64,000 bases of DNA. It comes from an uncultured Prevotellaceae bacterium. GTDB taxonomy: Bacteria; Bacteroidota; Bacteroidia; Bacteroidales; Bacteroidaceae. Below the pieces are notes generated by a model, which was given only the letters and a program-made list of their open reading frames with translations, was not told the origin of the DNA and searched no databases. Positions 39,996-50,602 of this stretch are shown in pieces; the stretch's first letter is position 1; the number at the start of each line of letters is the position of its first letter. Made by a program: the position numbers and the translations under genes. The stretch covers positions 1 to 64,000 of the forward strand of contig CACXSA010000018.1 in assembly GCA_902770195.1 (NCBI GenBank), read 5' to 3'.

Positions 39996-41741
39996 ATGAA
40001 ACAGATACTCCTTTTCGTCAGCCTGTTATGCACTGTCGGCATGCAGGCTGCAGAGATTAACATCACCCCTGACTCGTCGCTCAGCGATGCCATTCGCAAG
40101 GCGCGCGAGATGAGACGACTGGGGAAAGCCAACGAGGTGACCATAAACTTGGCAACTGGTACGTACTTTCTGTATGAACCCTTGCGACTGCGCCCGGAAG
40201 ACAGTGGACTGAAACTGGTGGGTAAGGATGCCGTAATCAGTGGTGGTATGCAGATTACGGGATGGAAGAAAGAAGGAAAGCTGCTGGTGGCTGAGATACC
40301 CGACTTTAACGGAAGACCTGTTGACTTCCGACAGTTGTGGGTGAACGGACAGAAAGCCGTTAGGGCGCGCGACGTGAGCAACTTTGAACAGATGAACCGC
40401 ATACGCACCTACGATAAGAAGAACCATATATTATGGGTGCCCAAGAAGGCGGTGGAGAAAATCATGAAAGCACCCTATGCAGAGATGGTGCTACACGAGA
40501 TGTGGTGTACGTCGAATCTGCGCATCAAGAGAATAGAAATTCAAGGCGACTCAGCAGCAATCCGTTTCCACGATCCGGAGGCGAAGCTCCAGTTTGAGCA
40601 TCCGTGGCCATCGCCCATGACACCCGACACCAAGCATCCCTCGCCCTTCTACTTGACGAATGCGAAGGAACTGATAGACGAGCCTGGCGAATGGTACCAT
40701 GATATCCGAGGGCATAAGTTATACTATATGCCTCGGATAAATGAGAAATTAGAAATGAGAAATGAGAAATTGAGTGCCATCGTTCCTGTATTAGAGACCT
40801 TGATTGAGGTCATCGGTACTGCCGAGCACCCTGTCAGGAACATAACCATAGAGGGTGTGACGTTCAGCCATACCACCTGGATGCGCCCCTCAGAGAAAGG
40901 ACATGTGCCCCTGCAGGCTGGCATGTATCTGACGGAGGCCTACAAGTTGCGCCCTTCGATAGACCGTCCGAACAACCACAAGCTGGACAATCAGGGATGG
41001 TTGGGACGTGCCGATGCTGCCGTGGAGCTGCGCTATACGGAGGATATCAATTTCAAGGACTGCCATTTCGAGCATCTGGGCGGCTCGGGACTGGACTACG
41101 TCATTGCCTGTCGCCGTGGAAAGACAACGAACTGCACGTTCAACGACATCGCCATGAACGGCTATGTTTGTGGCTCGTTCTCACCGGAAGGACTGGAGAC
41201 ACACCTGCCCTATCAGCCTACCGACTTCCGCGAAGTGTGCACAGGACAAGAAGTGAGCAACTGCCTCTTTCAGGAGGTGAGCAACGAAGACTGGGGGTGT
41301 GTGGCTGTCTGCGCTGGTTATGTAAGCGGCATCAATATCGAGCATAACACCATCCACGACATAAGCTACACGGGCATCTCGCTGGGATGGGGATGGAACC
41401 GCGACTTGGTATGCATGAAGGACAACAAGGTGCATGCTAACCTTATATATAATTATGCCCAACACATGTACGACTGTGCCGGCATCTATACACTGGGCAA
41501 CCAGCCTGGCACCGTCATCTCAGAAAACGTGGTGCGTGACATTGCCACGCCCAGCTATGTGCACGACCCCAACCACTGGTTCTACCTCTATACCGACGAG
41601 GGTTCCAGCAACATCACACTGAAGGACAACTGGACACCCAGCGAGAAATTCCTGAAGAATGCCAACGGACCAGGCAATATCTGGGAGAACAACGGTCCAC
41701 AAGTAAATGAAAACATCAAGCAAAATGCAGGCAGAAAATAA
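39996..41741 (+). CDS. Secreted right-handed beta-helix carbohydrate-active protein
   Basis: A 581-residue protein from ATG 39996; an in-frame TTG at 39987 is less likely. Signal peptide MKQILLFVSLLCTVGMQA. The first 60 residues (ITPDSSLSDAIRKAREMRR ... EVTINLATGTYFLYEPLRL) are the usual start of pectate-lyase-like beta-helix enzymes. Coils continue from about 265 with repeats like NITIEGVTFSHT, DINFKDCHFEHLGGSG, INIEHNTIHDISYTG and TVISENVVRDI. GH141-like (fucosidase/xylanase) or a related family is possible but not proven. A heptamer-derived insert NEKLEMRNEKL (40738-40775) interrupts the pattern. The next gene starts inside it. Confidence 0.75.
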   Translation: MKQILLFVSLLCTVGMQAAEINITPDSSLSDAIRKAREMRRLGKANEVTINLATGTYFLYEPLRLRPEDSGLKLVGKDAVISGGMQITGWKKEGKLLVAEIPDFNGRPVDFRQLWVNGQKAVRARDVSNFEQMNRIRTYDKKNHILWVPKKAVEKIMKAPYAEMVLHEMWCTSNLRIKRIEIQGDSAAIRFHDPEAKLQFEHPWPSPMTPDTKHPSPFYLTNAKELIDEPGEWYHDIRGHKLYYMPRINEKLEMRNEKLSAIVPVLETLIEVIGTAEHPVRNITIEGVTFSHTTWMRPSEKGHVPLQAGMYLTEAYKLRPSIDRPNNHKLDNQGWLGRADAAVELRYTEDINFKDCHFEHLGGSGLDYVIACRRGKTTNCTFNDIAMNGYVCGSFSPEGLETHLPYQPTDFREVCTGQEVSNCLFQEVSNEDWGCVAVCAGYVSGINIEHNTIHDISYTGISLGWGWNRDLVCMKDNKVHANLIYNYAQHMYDCAGIYTLGNQPGTVISENVVRDIATPSYVHDPNHWFYLYTDEGSSNITLKDNWTPSEKFLKNANGPGNIWENNGPQVNENIKQNAGRK

Positions 41742-43797
41742 AGCAACGTGGATATGGTATCCGGGCGACTTCGAAGTATGGCTCGGCAACATCTTCAACA
41801 ATCGTAGAACGGAGCGCGGAGCGATGTTTCCCCCGTTCTGGAAACAGGACTCACACTTTGTGACAGTAGAATTCTCGAAAGCTTTCGACGTGCCCGAGGA
41901 GGAGGAAATCACCATCTCCTGCGAGGGACTGTTCAACATAGCCCTCGACGGGAAACTACAGTCCGTTGCCACGGGGTCAGTACGTCGCAAGGACAACAAC
42001 ACCTTCGCGTTCACCGTTCCCCAAGGTCAGCACAAACTCAACATTAAAGTGTGGAACCAGGCCACACCGCCCACCTTATATATCAATGGCAAGACTATCA
42101 AGACAGACTCTACCTGGCTGGTAACCTACGAGGACAAGCTGTGGATTGACGAGAACGGTGTGGCACACGGCTCAGGCATCTATGTGCCTGCTGCCTCGTG
42201 GAACTTCGACAGCATTGATACCCCACCCTCTTCCTACCGCTTGGAGCGCGAGGAGCACCGTCCTGTAAGTTGCCGTTCCACTGCAACGGGAGGCACACTC
42301 TACGATTTCGGCAAGGAGACCTTCGGCTACCTGAAAGTCAGGAATCTGAAAGGTACCCTACACGTCTATTACGGAGAGAGCCCGGAGGAAGCGCAGGACA
42401 AAGAACACTGCGAAACACTGGACGTGCTCACCTCAGCCCTCAGCCATCAGACCTCAGCCCTCGGAAGCAAGGCCTTCCGCTATATCTATATAGAAAAGGA
42501 GGAAGGAGCGAGCTACGACGAGGTGCTGATGGACTACGAATACGCCCCACACGACCTCGGCCATAGCGGTTCATTTCGTTGCTCCGACGAGGAGATTAAC
42601 AAGATATGGGAGGTGGGAGCCTACACCATGGACCTCACTACCCGCGAGTTCTTCATGGACGGCATCAAGCGCGACCGCTGGACGTGGAGTGGCGACGCCA
42701 TCCAGTCGTACCTGATGAACTACTACCTGCGCTTCGATACGGAATGTGTGAAACGAACCATCCGCCAACTCAGGGGCAAGGACCCTGTGACGGCCCATGT
42801 GAATACCATTATGGACTACACCTTCTACTGGTTCAAATCCGTTTTGGACTACTATCAATATACAGGCGATGCGGACTTTGTTCGCGAGATGTGGCCTAGG
42901 ATGGTGACACTGATGGACTATGTGCAGGGACGCACCAACAGCGAGGGGATGGCAGAGGGACAGCCCGACGACTGGATTTTCGTGGACTGGGTGGACTTCC
43001 CCATGCACAAGCGCGGCATACTCTGTTTCGAACAAATTCTGTTCTGCAAGGCATTGGAAACCATGGCACTCTGTGCCAAACTCATAGGCATCAACAAGAG
43101 CGACTACCGCATCAAGGCCGAGGAGTTGCGCAACAAGGTGAGGCAGACCTTCTGGAGCTACGAGCAAAAGGCCTACTATCACGCGCTGGAGGATGGTGTG
43201 CTGAACAAGCAGATTACCAAGTTCCCCAATATGTTTGCCATCATCTACGGATATGCCTACGAGGAACAGCGCCAGGAAATCATGAAAAGCGTCATGCTAA
43301 ATCCCGACATCGACCCCATCACGACGCCCTATATGCGATTCTACGAACTGGAAGCCCTCTGCATCGACGGACTGCACACCCAAGTATTGCAGGAGATACG
43401 CAACTACTGGGGCGGTATGTTGCGCGAGGGAGCCACTTCGTTTTGGGAGAAATACGTGCCCACGGAAACGGGCACCCAGCATCTGGCCATGTATGGGCGT
43501 CCCTATGGCAAGTCGCTGTGCCACGCATGGGGAGCCTCGCCCGTCTATCTCTTAGGCAAGTATTACCTGGGCGTGAAACCCACCAAGCCCGGCTATGAGG
43601 AATACGAGGTTAGACCAGCCTTGGGCGACCTGGAATGGATGAAGGGCAACGTGCCCACCCCGCATGGCATGATACATGTGGAGATGGACCGCAAACAGAT
43701 AAAAATACGTGCCACAGAAGGTCGCGGCACGCTTTATTACAAAGACCAGCAGGTGGACATCAAGCCCAACCAGGAGGTGGTACTTACTCTATCGTAG
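41707..43797 (+). CDS. GH78-like alpha-L-rhamnosidase
   Basis: A 696-residue enzyme, or 690 from the ATG at 41725. N-terminal sandwich domains (about 1-290) are followed by an (alpha/alpha)6 barrel with [20 protein letters not shown], the DG.KRDR..W.GD signature of GH78 with its catalytic acid, then [21 protein letters not shown] helices and GATSFWEKY (candidate base Glu). A C-terminal sandwich ends the protein. It would release terminal L-rhamnose. Odd: there is no signal peptide, although the gene overlaps a secreted beta-helix protein gene by 17-35 bases. The segment at about 42427-42466 ([11 protein letters not shown]) is low complexity. Confidence 0.82.
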   Translation: MKTSSKMQAENKATWIWYPGDFEVWLGNIFNNRRTERGAMFPPFWKQDSHFVTVEFSKAFDVPEEEEITISCEGLFNIALDGKLQSVATGSVRRKDNNTFAFTVPQGQHKLNIKVWNQATPPTLYINGKTIKTDSTWLVTYEDKLWIDENGVAHGSGIYVPAASWNFDSIDTPPSSYRLEREEHRPVSCRSTATGGTLYDFGKETFGYLKVRNLKGTLHVYYGESPEEAQDKEHCETLDVLTSALSHQTSALGSKAFRYIYIEKEEGASYDEVLMDYEYAPHDLGHSGSFRCSDEEINKIWEVGAYTMDLTTREFFMDGIKRDRWTWSGDAIQSYLMNYYLRFDTECVKRTIRQLRGKDPVTAHVNTIMDYTFYWFKSVLDYYQYTGDADFVREMWPRMVTLMDYVQGRTNSEGMAEGQPDDWIFVDWVDFPMHKRGILCFEQILFCKALETMALCAKLIGINKSDYRIKAEELRNKVRQTFWSYEQKAYYHALEDGVLNKQITKFPNMFAIIYGYAYEEQRQEIMKSVMLNPDIDPITTPYMRFYELEALCIDGLHTQVLQEIRNYWGGMLREGATSFWEKYVPTETGTQHLAMYGRPYGKSLCHAWGASPVYLLGKYYLGVKPTKPGYEEYEVRPALGDLEWMKGNVPTPHGMIHVEMDRKQIKIRATEGRGTLYYKDQQVDIKPNQEVVLTLS

Positions 43798-46700
43798 AGA
43801 ACACATAAGCCGTGTGCGAACGGAATGTCTCGCCAGGACGCAGCACGGTAGAGGGGAACTGAGGTTGGTTAGGAGAGTCAGCCAAATGCATAGCCTCGAA
43901 ACAGATGGCAGAACGGCGCGGATAATACACATCCTGCTTGCCGCGCGTGTTACCTTTCAGTCCGTTACCTGTATAGATGTGCAGTACAGGTTCGGTGGTA
44001 TAAACCGTCATCCGCGTCTTTGTGTTTTCATCAGTAATCACGGCAGCAGCCTTCCGGTCGCTGCCTTTTGTATTCAGCACAAAGCTATGGTCGTAGCCTC
44101 GTGTAACCTTCAGCTGTTCGTCATCATTATCAATTCTTACACCAATCTTCGTCGGCTTGCGGAAATCGAAAGGTGTCCCCTTCACTTTCCTCATCTTGCC
44201 GTCCAGGTTCTTTTGGGCATCGACGGTGGCAATCTTGTCGCTGTTCACCCATAGCGTCTGAGCAGTAATCTCCTGGTCCAGATGTCCTGAAATGTTGAAG
44301 AACGAGTGGTTCGTCAGATTCAGCACAGTAGGCTTCGTGGTTGTAGCCTCATAGGAAATTTCCAAGCCGTTTCTGCTGGTGAGTGCATAGGTCACGTTGA
44401 GGGTGAGTTGTCCGGGGAATCCGTTCTCACCGTCGGCAGAGACATACTGCAATGTCACGATACTGTCCGTCTGGCTTTTCAGCGTCCATACATGGTCAGC
44501 AAAACCGGGATATCCTCCATGCGAGATCACTCCCTTGCCATTATCCTGCAAAGAGTACTCTACCCCATCAAGCGTGAACTTAGCACCCTTGATGCGACCT
44601 ACATAACGCCCCACCGTAGCACCATAGTTCTGTCGGAAGCGACGGTAGTCCACCACGTTGTCAAAGCCTGTCACGCAGTCCTTTCCATTATATACCAGAC
44701 TGACCAGGCGAGCTCCGTAATTGGTGATGCAAGCCTCCATACCCTGTTGATTATGAAGGGTAAAGAGTGCGGTATGCTGTCCGTCGATAACTGCGGAATA
44801 GCGCAGAGGGTCCAGCCACGATTGGGTGATGGCAGACCGCTGCTCTTCACTACATGTAAAGGTATAGCTGCCACCTGCCTGCGTGTCGATGTCATATTCA
44901 TAGACAGGACGTACAGGAAGCAGGTCTAACTTCTTGAGTTCAGCAGACTGGAGGGGTTCCTTGACAGCAGCCGGTTCGAGCAATGTGTTAGGACACGGGC
45001 CACTGGCGGGTCGTAAGTCTCTGCCCTGCAAGGCCACGTAAGAACGCAGGCGAAGCGTGCCTCCTATCGTCGAACGGATAGTGGCTTCCGTGAGTTTTCC
45101 TTTCTGCCATTGAATATCCACCTCAAAACCACCACGGGCACGCAAGCCCCGAACCTCGCCTTGTTTCCAGTCGTCAGGAAGGGCGGGCAACAGATGAACA
45201 GCTCCATCGTGACTCTGTACCAGCATCTCGCAGACACCTGCCGAGCATCCGAAATTTCCATCAATCTGGAAGGGAGGATGGGCGTCGAAAAGGTTCGGAT
45301 AAGTTCGTCCATCCGGATAGTTCTTAGCTTCCTCATCGCGAGGCAACAGTCGCAGCATGTTCTTGATAATCCGATAGGCATGATTGCCATCCAGCATACG
45401 CGCCCAGAAATTGGTCTTCCATCCCAGGCTCCATCCCGTAGCCATATCGCCACGTTGTTTCAACGTGTTGGAAGCAGCGGTGAACAGTTCCGGATGGGCA
45501 TAGGGTGAAATCTGGTTAGAGGGATAGAGACCGTAGAGGTGAGAGATATGGCGATGCTCGTCTTTCGGATCGTCAGCATCGATGAGCCACTCCTGCAACT
45601 GTCCATAGCGGCCTATCTGCATGGGCGGCAACTTGGCGAGACATTCCTTCAGACGACTCACCTCGGTATCTGCCCTCCCCAACACCTTGGCAGCACGGAT
45701 CGTATTGCTCAGCACGTCGAAGACTATCTGATTGTCCATCGTTGAACCAGCAGTAACATTCGTCCCTTTTCCCATCGGACCATGCTCAGGCGATACGGTA
45801 GGCACCGTCATCATCCACCCTGCCGCATTCTTCAATGCGCCATCAGCAGGATACTCACGCATAAAGTCACACAAGAAATCAGCAGCCCCCTTCATCACCG
45901 GGTAATAGTCAGCCAGGAACTGCTTGTCGCCGGTGAAGAGATAATGTTGCCAAAGGTGTGTGGTAAGCCACGCGCCACCCGTTGGGAACATGCCCCAAGG
46001 TGTTCCATCAACAGGACCGGCAATGCGCCAGAGGTCGGTATTATGATGGGCTACCCACCCCTTGCAGTTATACATCACCTTAGCCGTCTCAGCACCCGTC
46101 GAACTAAGGTCACGAATCATTGAGAACAGAGGTTGCTGGGTCTCTGCGAGATTGCCCACCAAGGCAGGCCAGTAGTTCATCTCCGCATTGATATTGATAG
46201 TGTATTTCGAATCCCACGGAGCATTCATCTTATCGTTCCACACACCCTGCAGATTGGCTGGCTGTCCACCAGGCTGCGAAGAGGAAATCAGCAGGTAGCG
46301 ACCATACTGCATCATGAGCGATACCAAATCGAGGTCGGAACCGTCAAACTTAGCCAGACGCTCGTCCGTAGGAAGGTTGGAGAACCGAGGTGCCTTGGGC
46401 AATTCTAGAAAAACGCGGTTGTACTGTTCCTGATATTTTTTCACGTGCTCATCCATTAACTGCTGATAGCTCTTGCCTGCCAACTGCTGGAGCGAGATAT
46501 TGTTCTTCTCGTCAGCATTGCCGCTGATGTCGTGGTAGTTTACGTAGTTGGTGGCTGCCACAATGTAGAGCGTTGCCTCAGTGGCTTTTTGCACCCTCAC
46601 CTGCTTGTCCTTGTCAACCAACTTACCATCGGCCAACACCTTCACACGCAACTGAGCCTGAAGTTTTCCCTCAATCCCCTCTTGCGGTACATTATTTATA

Positions 46701-47302
46701 TAAGAGGTCAACTCATGATTCTTCACCTTATGCGTAGCCTCCAAAGGACTTTTGCTTTCGACGGCAAACGACAGGGCACCCTTCTTGTCGGCAGTCAGGT
46801 GTACGATGAGGACGTTGGCAGCCTGGGAGGCAAAGACAGTACGCTCGTAGCGCACACCATCCACCGTGTAGCTCGTCGTGTTCAATGCCTTTGAAAGACT
46901 CAGCGTACGACGATAGTCCTCTGGCCTTCCCTTACCTGAATAGTTGAACGTCAGAAAAACGCTGCTCATAGGCAGATAGCGCATACCGTGAGGACCCTTG
47001 ATGAAGTGCTGGTCTATCAGTCGGGCAGCCTCCTGTTCCCGTCCTCCGAAGATAAGTTTCCTCACTTCGGGCAGACTTTGCAACGACTCACGACTGTTGT
47101 TCTCATGGGGAGAGCCACTCCAGAATGTCTCCTCGTTCAACTGGATTTCCTCTACATCGGTCTTTCCATAGACCATTGCTCCTAAATGCGAATTTCCTAC
47201 GGGCAGTGCTTCCAGCCAATGTGCGGCAGGACGGTTGTACCATAGGGAATGCTGCTGGGCAGTAGCCGTCATAGCCACCAGCACCAGACCTGTCAATATC
47301 AT
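43784..47302 (-). CDS. GH95 alpha-L-fucosidase/galactosidase fused to aldose 1-epimerase
   Basis: A 1172-residue secreted two-enzyme protein from ATG 47302; an in-frame TTG lies at 47320. After the signal ([15 protein letters not shown]), residues 20 to about 810 are GH95: [69 protein letters not shown] and [11 protein letters not shown]. From about 830 a complete galactose-mutarotase domain follows: [44 protein letters not shown] and [18 protein letters not shown]95 removes alpha-L-fucose or alpha-L-galactose, and the epimerase domain would interconvert anomers of the released sugar. That fits the L-galactose-type dehydrogenase genes at 17-20 kb. The 3' end overlaps the convergent rhamnosidase gene by 14 bases. 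Confidence 0.88.
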   Translation of the reverse strand: MILTGLVLVAMTATAQQHSLWYNRPAAHWLEALPVGNSHLGAMVYGKTDVEEIQLNEETFWSGSPHENNSRESLQSLPEVRKLIFGGREQEAARLIDQHFIKGPHGMRYLPMSSVFLTFNYSGKGRPEDYRRTLSLSKALNTTSYTVDGVRYERTVFASQAANVLIVHLTADKKGALSFAVESKSPLEATHKVKNHELTSYINNVPQEGIEGKLQAQLRVKVLADGKLVDKDKQVRVQKATEATLYIVAATNYVNYHDISGNADEKNNISLQQLAGKSYQQLMDEHVKKYQEQYNRVFLELPKAPRFSNLPTDERLAKFDGSDLDLVSLMMQYGRYLLISSSQPGGQPANLQGVWNDKMNAPWDSKYTININAEMNYWPALVGNLAETQQPLFSMIRDLSSTGAETAKVMYNCKGWVAHHNTDLWRIAGPVDGTPWGMFPTGGAWLTTHLWQHYLFTGDKQFLADYYPVMKGAADFLCDFMREYPADGALKNAAGWMMTVPTVSPEHGPMGKGTNVTAGSTMDNQIVFDVLSNTIRAAKVLGRADTEVSRLKECLAKLPPMQIGRYGQLQEWLIDADDPKDEHRHISHLYGLYPSNQISPYAHPELFTAASNTLKQRGDMATGWSLGWKTNFWARMLDGNHAYRIIKNMLRLLPRDEEAKNYPDGRTYPNLFDAHPPFQIDGNFGCSAGVCEMLVQSHDGAVHLLPALPDDWKQGEVRGLRARGGFEVDIQWQKGKLTEATIRSTIGGTLRLRSYVALQGRDLRPASGPCPNTLLEPAAVKEPLQSAELKKLDLLPVRPVYEYDIDTQAGGSYTFTCSEEQRSAITQSWLDPLRYSAVIDGQHTALFTLHNQQGMEACITNYGARLVSLVYNGKDCVTGFDNVVDYRRFRQNYGATVGRYVGRIKGAKFTLDGVEYSLQDNGKGVISHGGYPGFADHVWTLKSQTDSIVTLQYVSADGENGFPGQLTLNVTYALTSRNGLEISYEATTTKPTVLNLTNHSFFNISGHLDQEITAQTLWVNSDKIATVDAQKNLDGKMRKVKGTPFDFRKPTKIGVRIDNDDEQLKVTRGYDHSFVLNTKGSDRKAAAVITDENTKTRMTVYTTEPVLHIYTGNGLKGNTRGKQDVYYPRRSAICFEAMHLADSPNQPQFPSTVLRPGETFRSHTAYVFSTIE

Positions 47303-47363
47303 TTCTTCAGAAAATTGCAAGTTAGCGTTATTTGCTATGAATCAAAATTGACGGGAAGGAAGA

Positions 47364-47804
47364 TTAATCCTCTGGGATATCTGCCGGACGGGGACCGCGA
47401 GGACCACGTGGACCACCATGATGTCCTGGACGTCCGTGATGTCCATGCTTGTGCTTTTCCTGGAACTTCTTGTACTGCTCGGGAGTCAGAATGCTCTTCA
47501 GCTTCTCGTTATAAGCCTTGCGCTTCTCGCCGAACTCCTTGCGCTTCTCCATCCGCTCCTTACGCTCCTTCATCTGTTCCTTGCGTTCCTTCATCTGCTC
47601 CTTCTGGTCCTTTACGAATTCCTTGTTAAGGTCCAGCACCTTGGCCTTCTGTTCAGCAGTCAGTTCCAAATCGTCAGCCATACGGTTTGTCATCTCCTCG
47701 GCATTGAACTCCTTGGGAGCCTTACGTTCCTTCTTGTCACCATCCTGTGCCATTACTGCTGTCATAGAGAGCAGGGCAACCATTGTCAATAAAATCTTTT
47801 TCAT
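47364..47804 (-). CDS. DUF4890-like periplasmic protein
   Basis: A 146-residue protein with a signal peptide (MKKILLTMVALLSMTAVMAQ). The segment MADDLELTAEQKAKVLDLNKEF and a second ILTPEQYKKFQEK carry the LTxEQ motifs seen in Spy/CpxP-like proteins and DUF4890. The middle is a repetitive Lys/Glu helix (KEQMKERKEQMKERKERM). The C-terminus is His/Gly/Arg/Pro-rich (HKHGHHGRPGHHGG), possibly metal-binding. It is likely a periplasmic chaperone-like or stress protein. The ATG at 47804 is preferred because a frame extending to 47831 lacks a signal start. Confidence 0.7.
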   Translation of the reverse strand: MKKILLTMVALLSMTAVMAQDGDKKERKAPKEFNAEEMTNRMADDLELTAEQKAKVLDLNKEFVKDQKEQMKERKEQMKERKERMEKRKEFGEKRKAYNEKLKSILTPEQYKKFQEKHKHGHHGRPGHHGGPRGPRGPRPADIPED

Positions 47805-47913
47805 GTTGTTTGTTTTTAAAAAGTGATACATTAATTATTTTCTCTCTTGGGCTTTCGCCGTTGTCCCGACGAGCGAGACCTCTCAATTGTCAATCGACAT
47901 CTATATGACGTTG

Positions 47914-47921
47914 CAAAGGTA
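47914..47921 (-). promoter_or_regulatory. DUF4890 gene promoter -7 element
   Basis: TACCTTTG on the minus strand about 110 bases upstream of the ATG at 47804. The spacing to the nearest upstream TTG is 16 bases, shorter than usual. Confidence 0.5.
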
Positions 47922-48005
47922 GGAAAAGTAAAATCGGCAACATGAAGATTTCAGCGAACTGGCATTTTTCTTCAGCGAAATGCCCAAAGTTTCGGGAAAA
48001 AATTG

Positions 48006-48013
48006 TATCTTTG
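48006..48013 (+). promoter_or_regulatory. Potassium transporter promoter -7 element
   Basis: TATCTTTG lies 28 bases before the ATG of the TrkH/KtrB gene at 48042 and faces away from the DUF4890 promoter. Confidence 0.55.
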
Positions 48014-48041
48014 CAGCTGAAGACCTAACATTAATGTAATC

Positions 48042-49910
48042 ATGAAGCCAGAGAGAAAGGAGAAAAAAGGGAAACAACCTAAACCAATACGGCACTTGCT
48101 GAACCACCAGAAGCATGTGGTTCCGCTTTTGAACATGGCACTAGGCGTTATCTCGTTCCTAGCCTATACCGCTTCTCTCTTCATGATAGTTAGTGCCATA
48201 GTTGAGTTCGGATTCCAGCTGACGGAGAAACAGGTGCTGGAACTGAACTGGTTGTATTTCTGGGTATGGATAACGTTCCTCATAGACCGCGGCAGTCATC
48301 TGCTGTTAATGAGAAAGGGCTATGCGAAGTCAGAATACAGTTTTCTGGGATGGTGTACAAACGGCTTGTTGATGCTGACGCTGATTCCCATCATCGTGAA
48401 GATGACGGGGATAGACGACAGCACAGGAATGATAAGCATTCTGGACAACCGCGTATTCCATGTGCTGGTGCTTTTCCTCGTATCCCTCATCGACCTGTCT
48501 GACGGATTAATCCGGCTGATGGGTCGTAAGATTAATCCTGCGTTGATGTTGGCCGTGAGTTTCATGGGATTCATCCTCGTGGGTTCAGGTGTGCTGATGA
48601 TGCCACGCTGTGTACAGCCTGGTGTTCACCTGTCATGGATTGACTCGCTGTTCACGGCTACGAGTGCCGTCTGCGTGACGGGACTAACCACCATCGATGT
48701 GCCTACCACGTTTACCTGTCTTGGGCAACTGGTTATCATGGTGCTTATCCAGGTGGGAGGACTGGGCGTAATGACCATCACGAGTTTCTTTGCTCTCTTC
48801 TTCATGGGTAACACAAGCTTGTACAACCAGATTATGGTGCGCGACATGGTGAGCAGCAAGTCATTAGCCTCGCTATGGTCCACGTTGCTGAACATTTTCG
48901 GCTTTACGGCATTCCTTGAAACGGTGGGTGCTGTGGGGATTTTCCTGAACGTCCACGGCACGATAGGCCTTGACTTCGCCCATGAGGTGCTGTTCAGCGT
49001 ATTCCATTCTGTTTCAGCTTTCTGCAATGCGGGATTCTCCATATACATGGACGGTCTGGGGTCACCAGTGCTGATGACGGGACATTGCTGGTTGTACATT
49101 ATTATATCGTTGCTCATCATCTTGGGAGGCATAGGCTATCCGGTGCTGGTCAACATGAAGATTATAGTTTATAAAAGGGCACGACTGATTTGGCGATGGA
49201 TGCGCGGTCGTCATTATGCCAGCCTGAGCATTCCCGTGCTCTACGACCTTAACACGAAGATAGTGCTACGAACCACCGCCCTGTTGATTATATTCGGAAC
49301 GGTGTTCATCGGATATTTTGAGTGGAGCAACACCTTCGCCGGCATGATGCCCCACGAGAAAGTGACCCAGGCATTCTTCAATGCAGTAAGCCCGCGTACG
49401 GCAGGATTCATCAGTGTGAACCTGAACAGTATGTGCATTCAGTCCATCATCATCTATACCATACTGATGTGGATTGGTGGTGCTTCGCAATCAACGGCAG
49501 GTGGTGTGAAAGTGAACGCCTTTGCCGTAGCTTTCCTGAACCTACGGGCCGTGATACATGGTACCGACCGAGTGGAGTTTTCTGGTCGGGAATTATCTAT
49601 CGACTCCATTCGTCGAGCCAATGTGGCTGTGTTTGCCAGTATCTTCGTGCTGTTCAGCTTTGTGTTCGCCATCACCATTATCGAACCCAACCTAGCCCTG
49701 AAAGCCATCGTCTTCGAGTGTGTGTCAGCCTTCGGAACGGTAGGCTCGTCGCTGGGCATCACCCCTGTGTTGAAAGACGGCAGCAAGGTGCTGTTAGTCA
49801 TTCTGATGTTCCTGGGTCGTGTGGGTGTGGTGACGCTGGCCCAGGCAGTACTCAGACAATATAAGAACCAGAATTACAAATTACCTCAAGACAGTATTAT
49901 CATATCATGA
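48042..49910 (+). CDS. TrkH/KtrB-type potassium uptake membrane subunit
   Basis: A 622-residue membrane protein. About 100 N-terminal residues include extra spans. Then come the four membrane-pore-membrane repeats of the SKT superfamily, with filter Gly positions at TSAVCVTGLTT, SVSAFCNAGFSI, AVSPRTAGFIS and SAFGTVGSSLGI, and the third-repeat gate region GGASQSTAGGVK. It imports K+ with Na+ or H+. Its last codons overlap the TrkA-like subunit gene by four bases. The basic N-terminal tail (MKPERKEKKGKQPKP) is cytoplasmic. Confidence 0.92.
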   Translation: MKPERKEKKGKQPKPIRHLLNHQKHVVPLLNMALGVISFLAYTASLFMIVSAIVEFGFQLTEKQVLELNWLYFWVWITFLIDRGSHLLLMRKGYAKSEYSFLGWCTNGLLMLTLIPIIVKMTGIDDSTGMISILDNRVFHVLVLFLVSLIDLSDGLIRLMGRKINPALMLAVSFMGFILVGSGVLMMPRCVQPGVHLSWIDSLFTATSAVCVTGLTTIDVPTTFTCLGQLVIMVLIQVGGLGVMTITSFFALFFMGNTSLYNQIMVRDMVSSKSLASLWSTLLNIFGFTAFLETVGAVGIFLNVHGTIGLDFAHEVLFSVFHSVSAFCNAGFSIYMDGLGSPVLMTGHCWLYIIISLLIILGGIGYPVLVNMKIIVYKRARLIWRWMRGRHYASLSIPVLYDLNTKIVLRTTALLIIFGTVFIGYFEWSNTFAGMMPHEKVTQAFFNAVSPRTAGFISVNLNSMCIQSIIIYTILMWIGGASQSTAGGVKVNAFAVAFLNLRAVIHGTDRVEFSGRELSIDSIRRANVAVFASIFVLFSFVFAITIIEPNLALKAIVFECVSAFGTVGSSLGITPVLKDGSKVLLVILMFLGRVGVVTLAQAVLRQYKNQNYKLPQDSIIIS

Positions 49911-50593
49911 AGTGTATCATTATCGGATTAGGAACATACGGCAGGGTGCTGGTGGACGAACTGTCTGCCTTTGGCCACGAGGTTATTGCTGCTGACAATG
50001 ACGCCAGCCGTGTAGAGAGAGTGAAGGACATGTGTGACGCCGTGTTTCAGATTGATGCGAACGACGAACTGTCACTATCAGTGCTACCTTTGAAGAAGGT
50101 GGATGTGGTGATAGTGGCCATCGGACGGAACCTGGGTGCCTCGGTGCGTGTGGTTGCCCTGCTGAAGAAGTTGGGTGTGAAACATATCTTTGCGCGTGCC
50201 AATGACTATGTTCACAAGAACATCCTTCAGGCTTTCGACATTGAAAAGATACTGATTCCGGAGGAGCGTGCCGCTCGTTCGCTGGTTCGCGAGATGGAAC
50301 TGGGTGTAAAGGCCGACCTCTTCCGTGTGGACGACAATTATGGGGTGTTTAAATTCAGAATTCCCAAGCAGCTGATTGGCACTTCACCCAACAATCTGCA
50401 TCTCTACGAAAATCACCGTTTGAAAATCATCGCCATCAAAAAGGAGAAGAGGGTTCAGAACTTCATCGGCATTGAGTATAACGACTCAGAGGTGGTGAAC
50501 GTCGCTCAAGAAGACAGCCCTCTGGAGGCCGACGATGTGCTGGTTTGCTACGGCAAGGAATCGGACTTCAGAAAGCTGTGTAAGCTGTTATAG
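49907..50593 (+). CDS. TrkA/KtrA-type RCK regulatory subunit
   Basis: A 228-residue cytoplasmic protein. The RCK_N Rossmann domain starts MKCIIIGLGTYGRVLVDEL (GxGxxG variant) with AADND binding the nucleotide ribose and IFARANDYVHKNIL. The RCK_C domain spans about 140-225 and ends DDVLVCYGKESDFRKL. It gates the membrane subunit encoded just upstream in response to nucleotides (ATP/ADP or NAD(H)). The one-to-one overlap with the TrkH/KtrB gene marks them as a complete transport system. Confidence 0.93.
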   Translation: MKCIIIGLGTYGRVLVDELSAFGHEVIAADNDASRVERVKDMCDAVFQIDANDELSLSVLPLKKVDVVIVAIGRNLGASVRVVALLKKLGVKHIFARANDYVHKNILQAFDIEKILIPEERAARSLVREMELGVKADLFRVDDNYGVFKFRIPKQLIGTSPNNLHLYENHRLKIIAIKKEKRVQNFIGIEYNDSEVVNVAQEDSPLEADDVLVCYGKESDFRKLCKLL

Positions 50594-50602
50594 GTATTCA
50601 AC

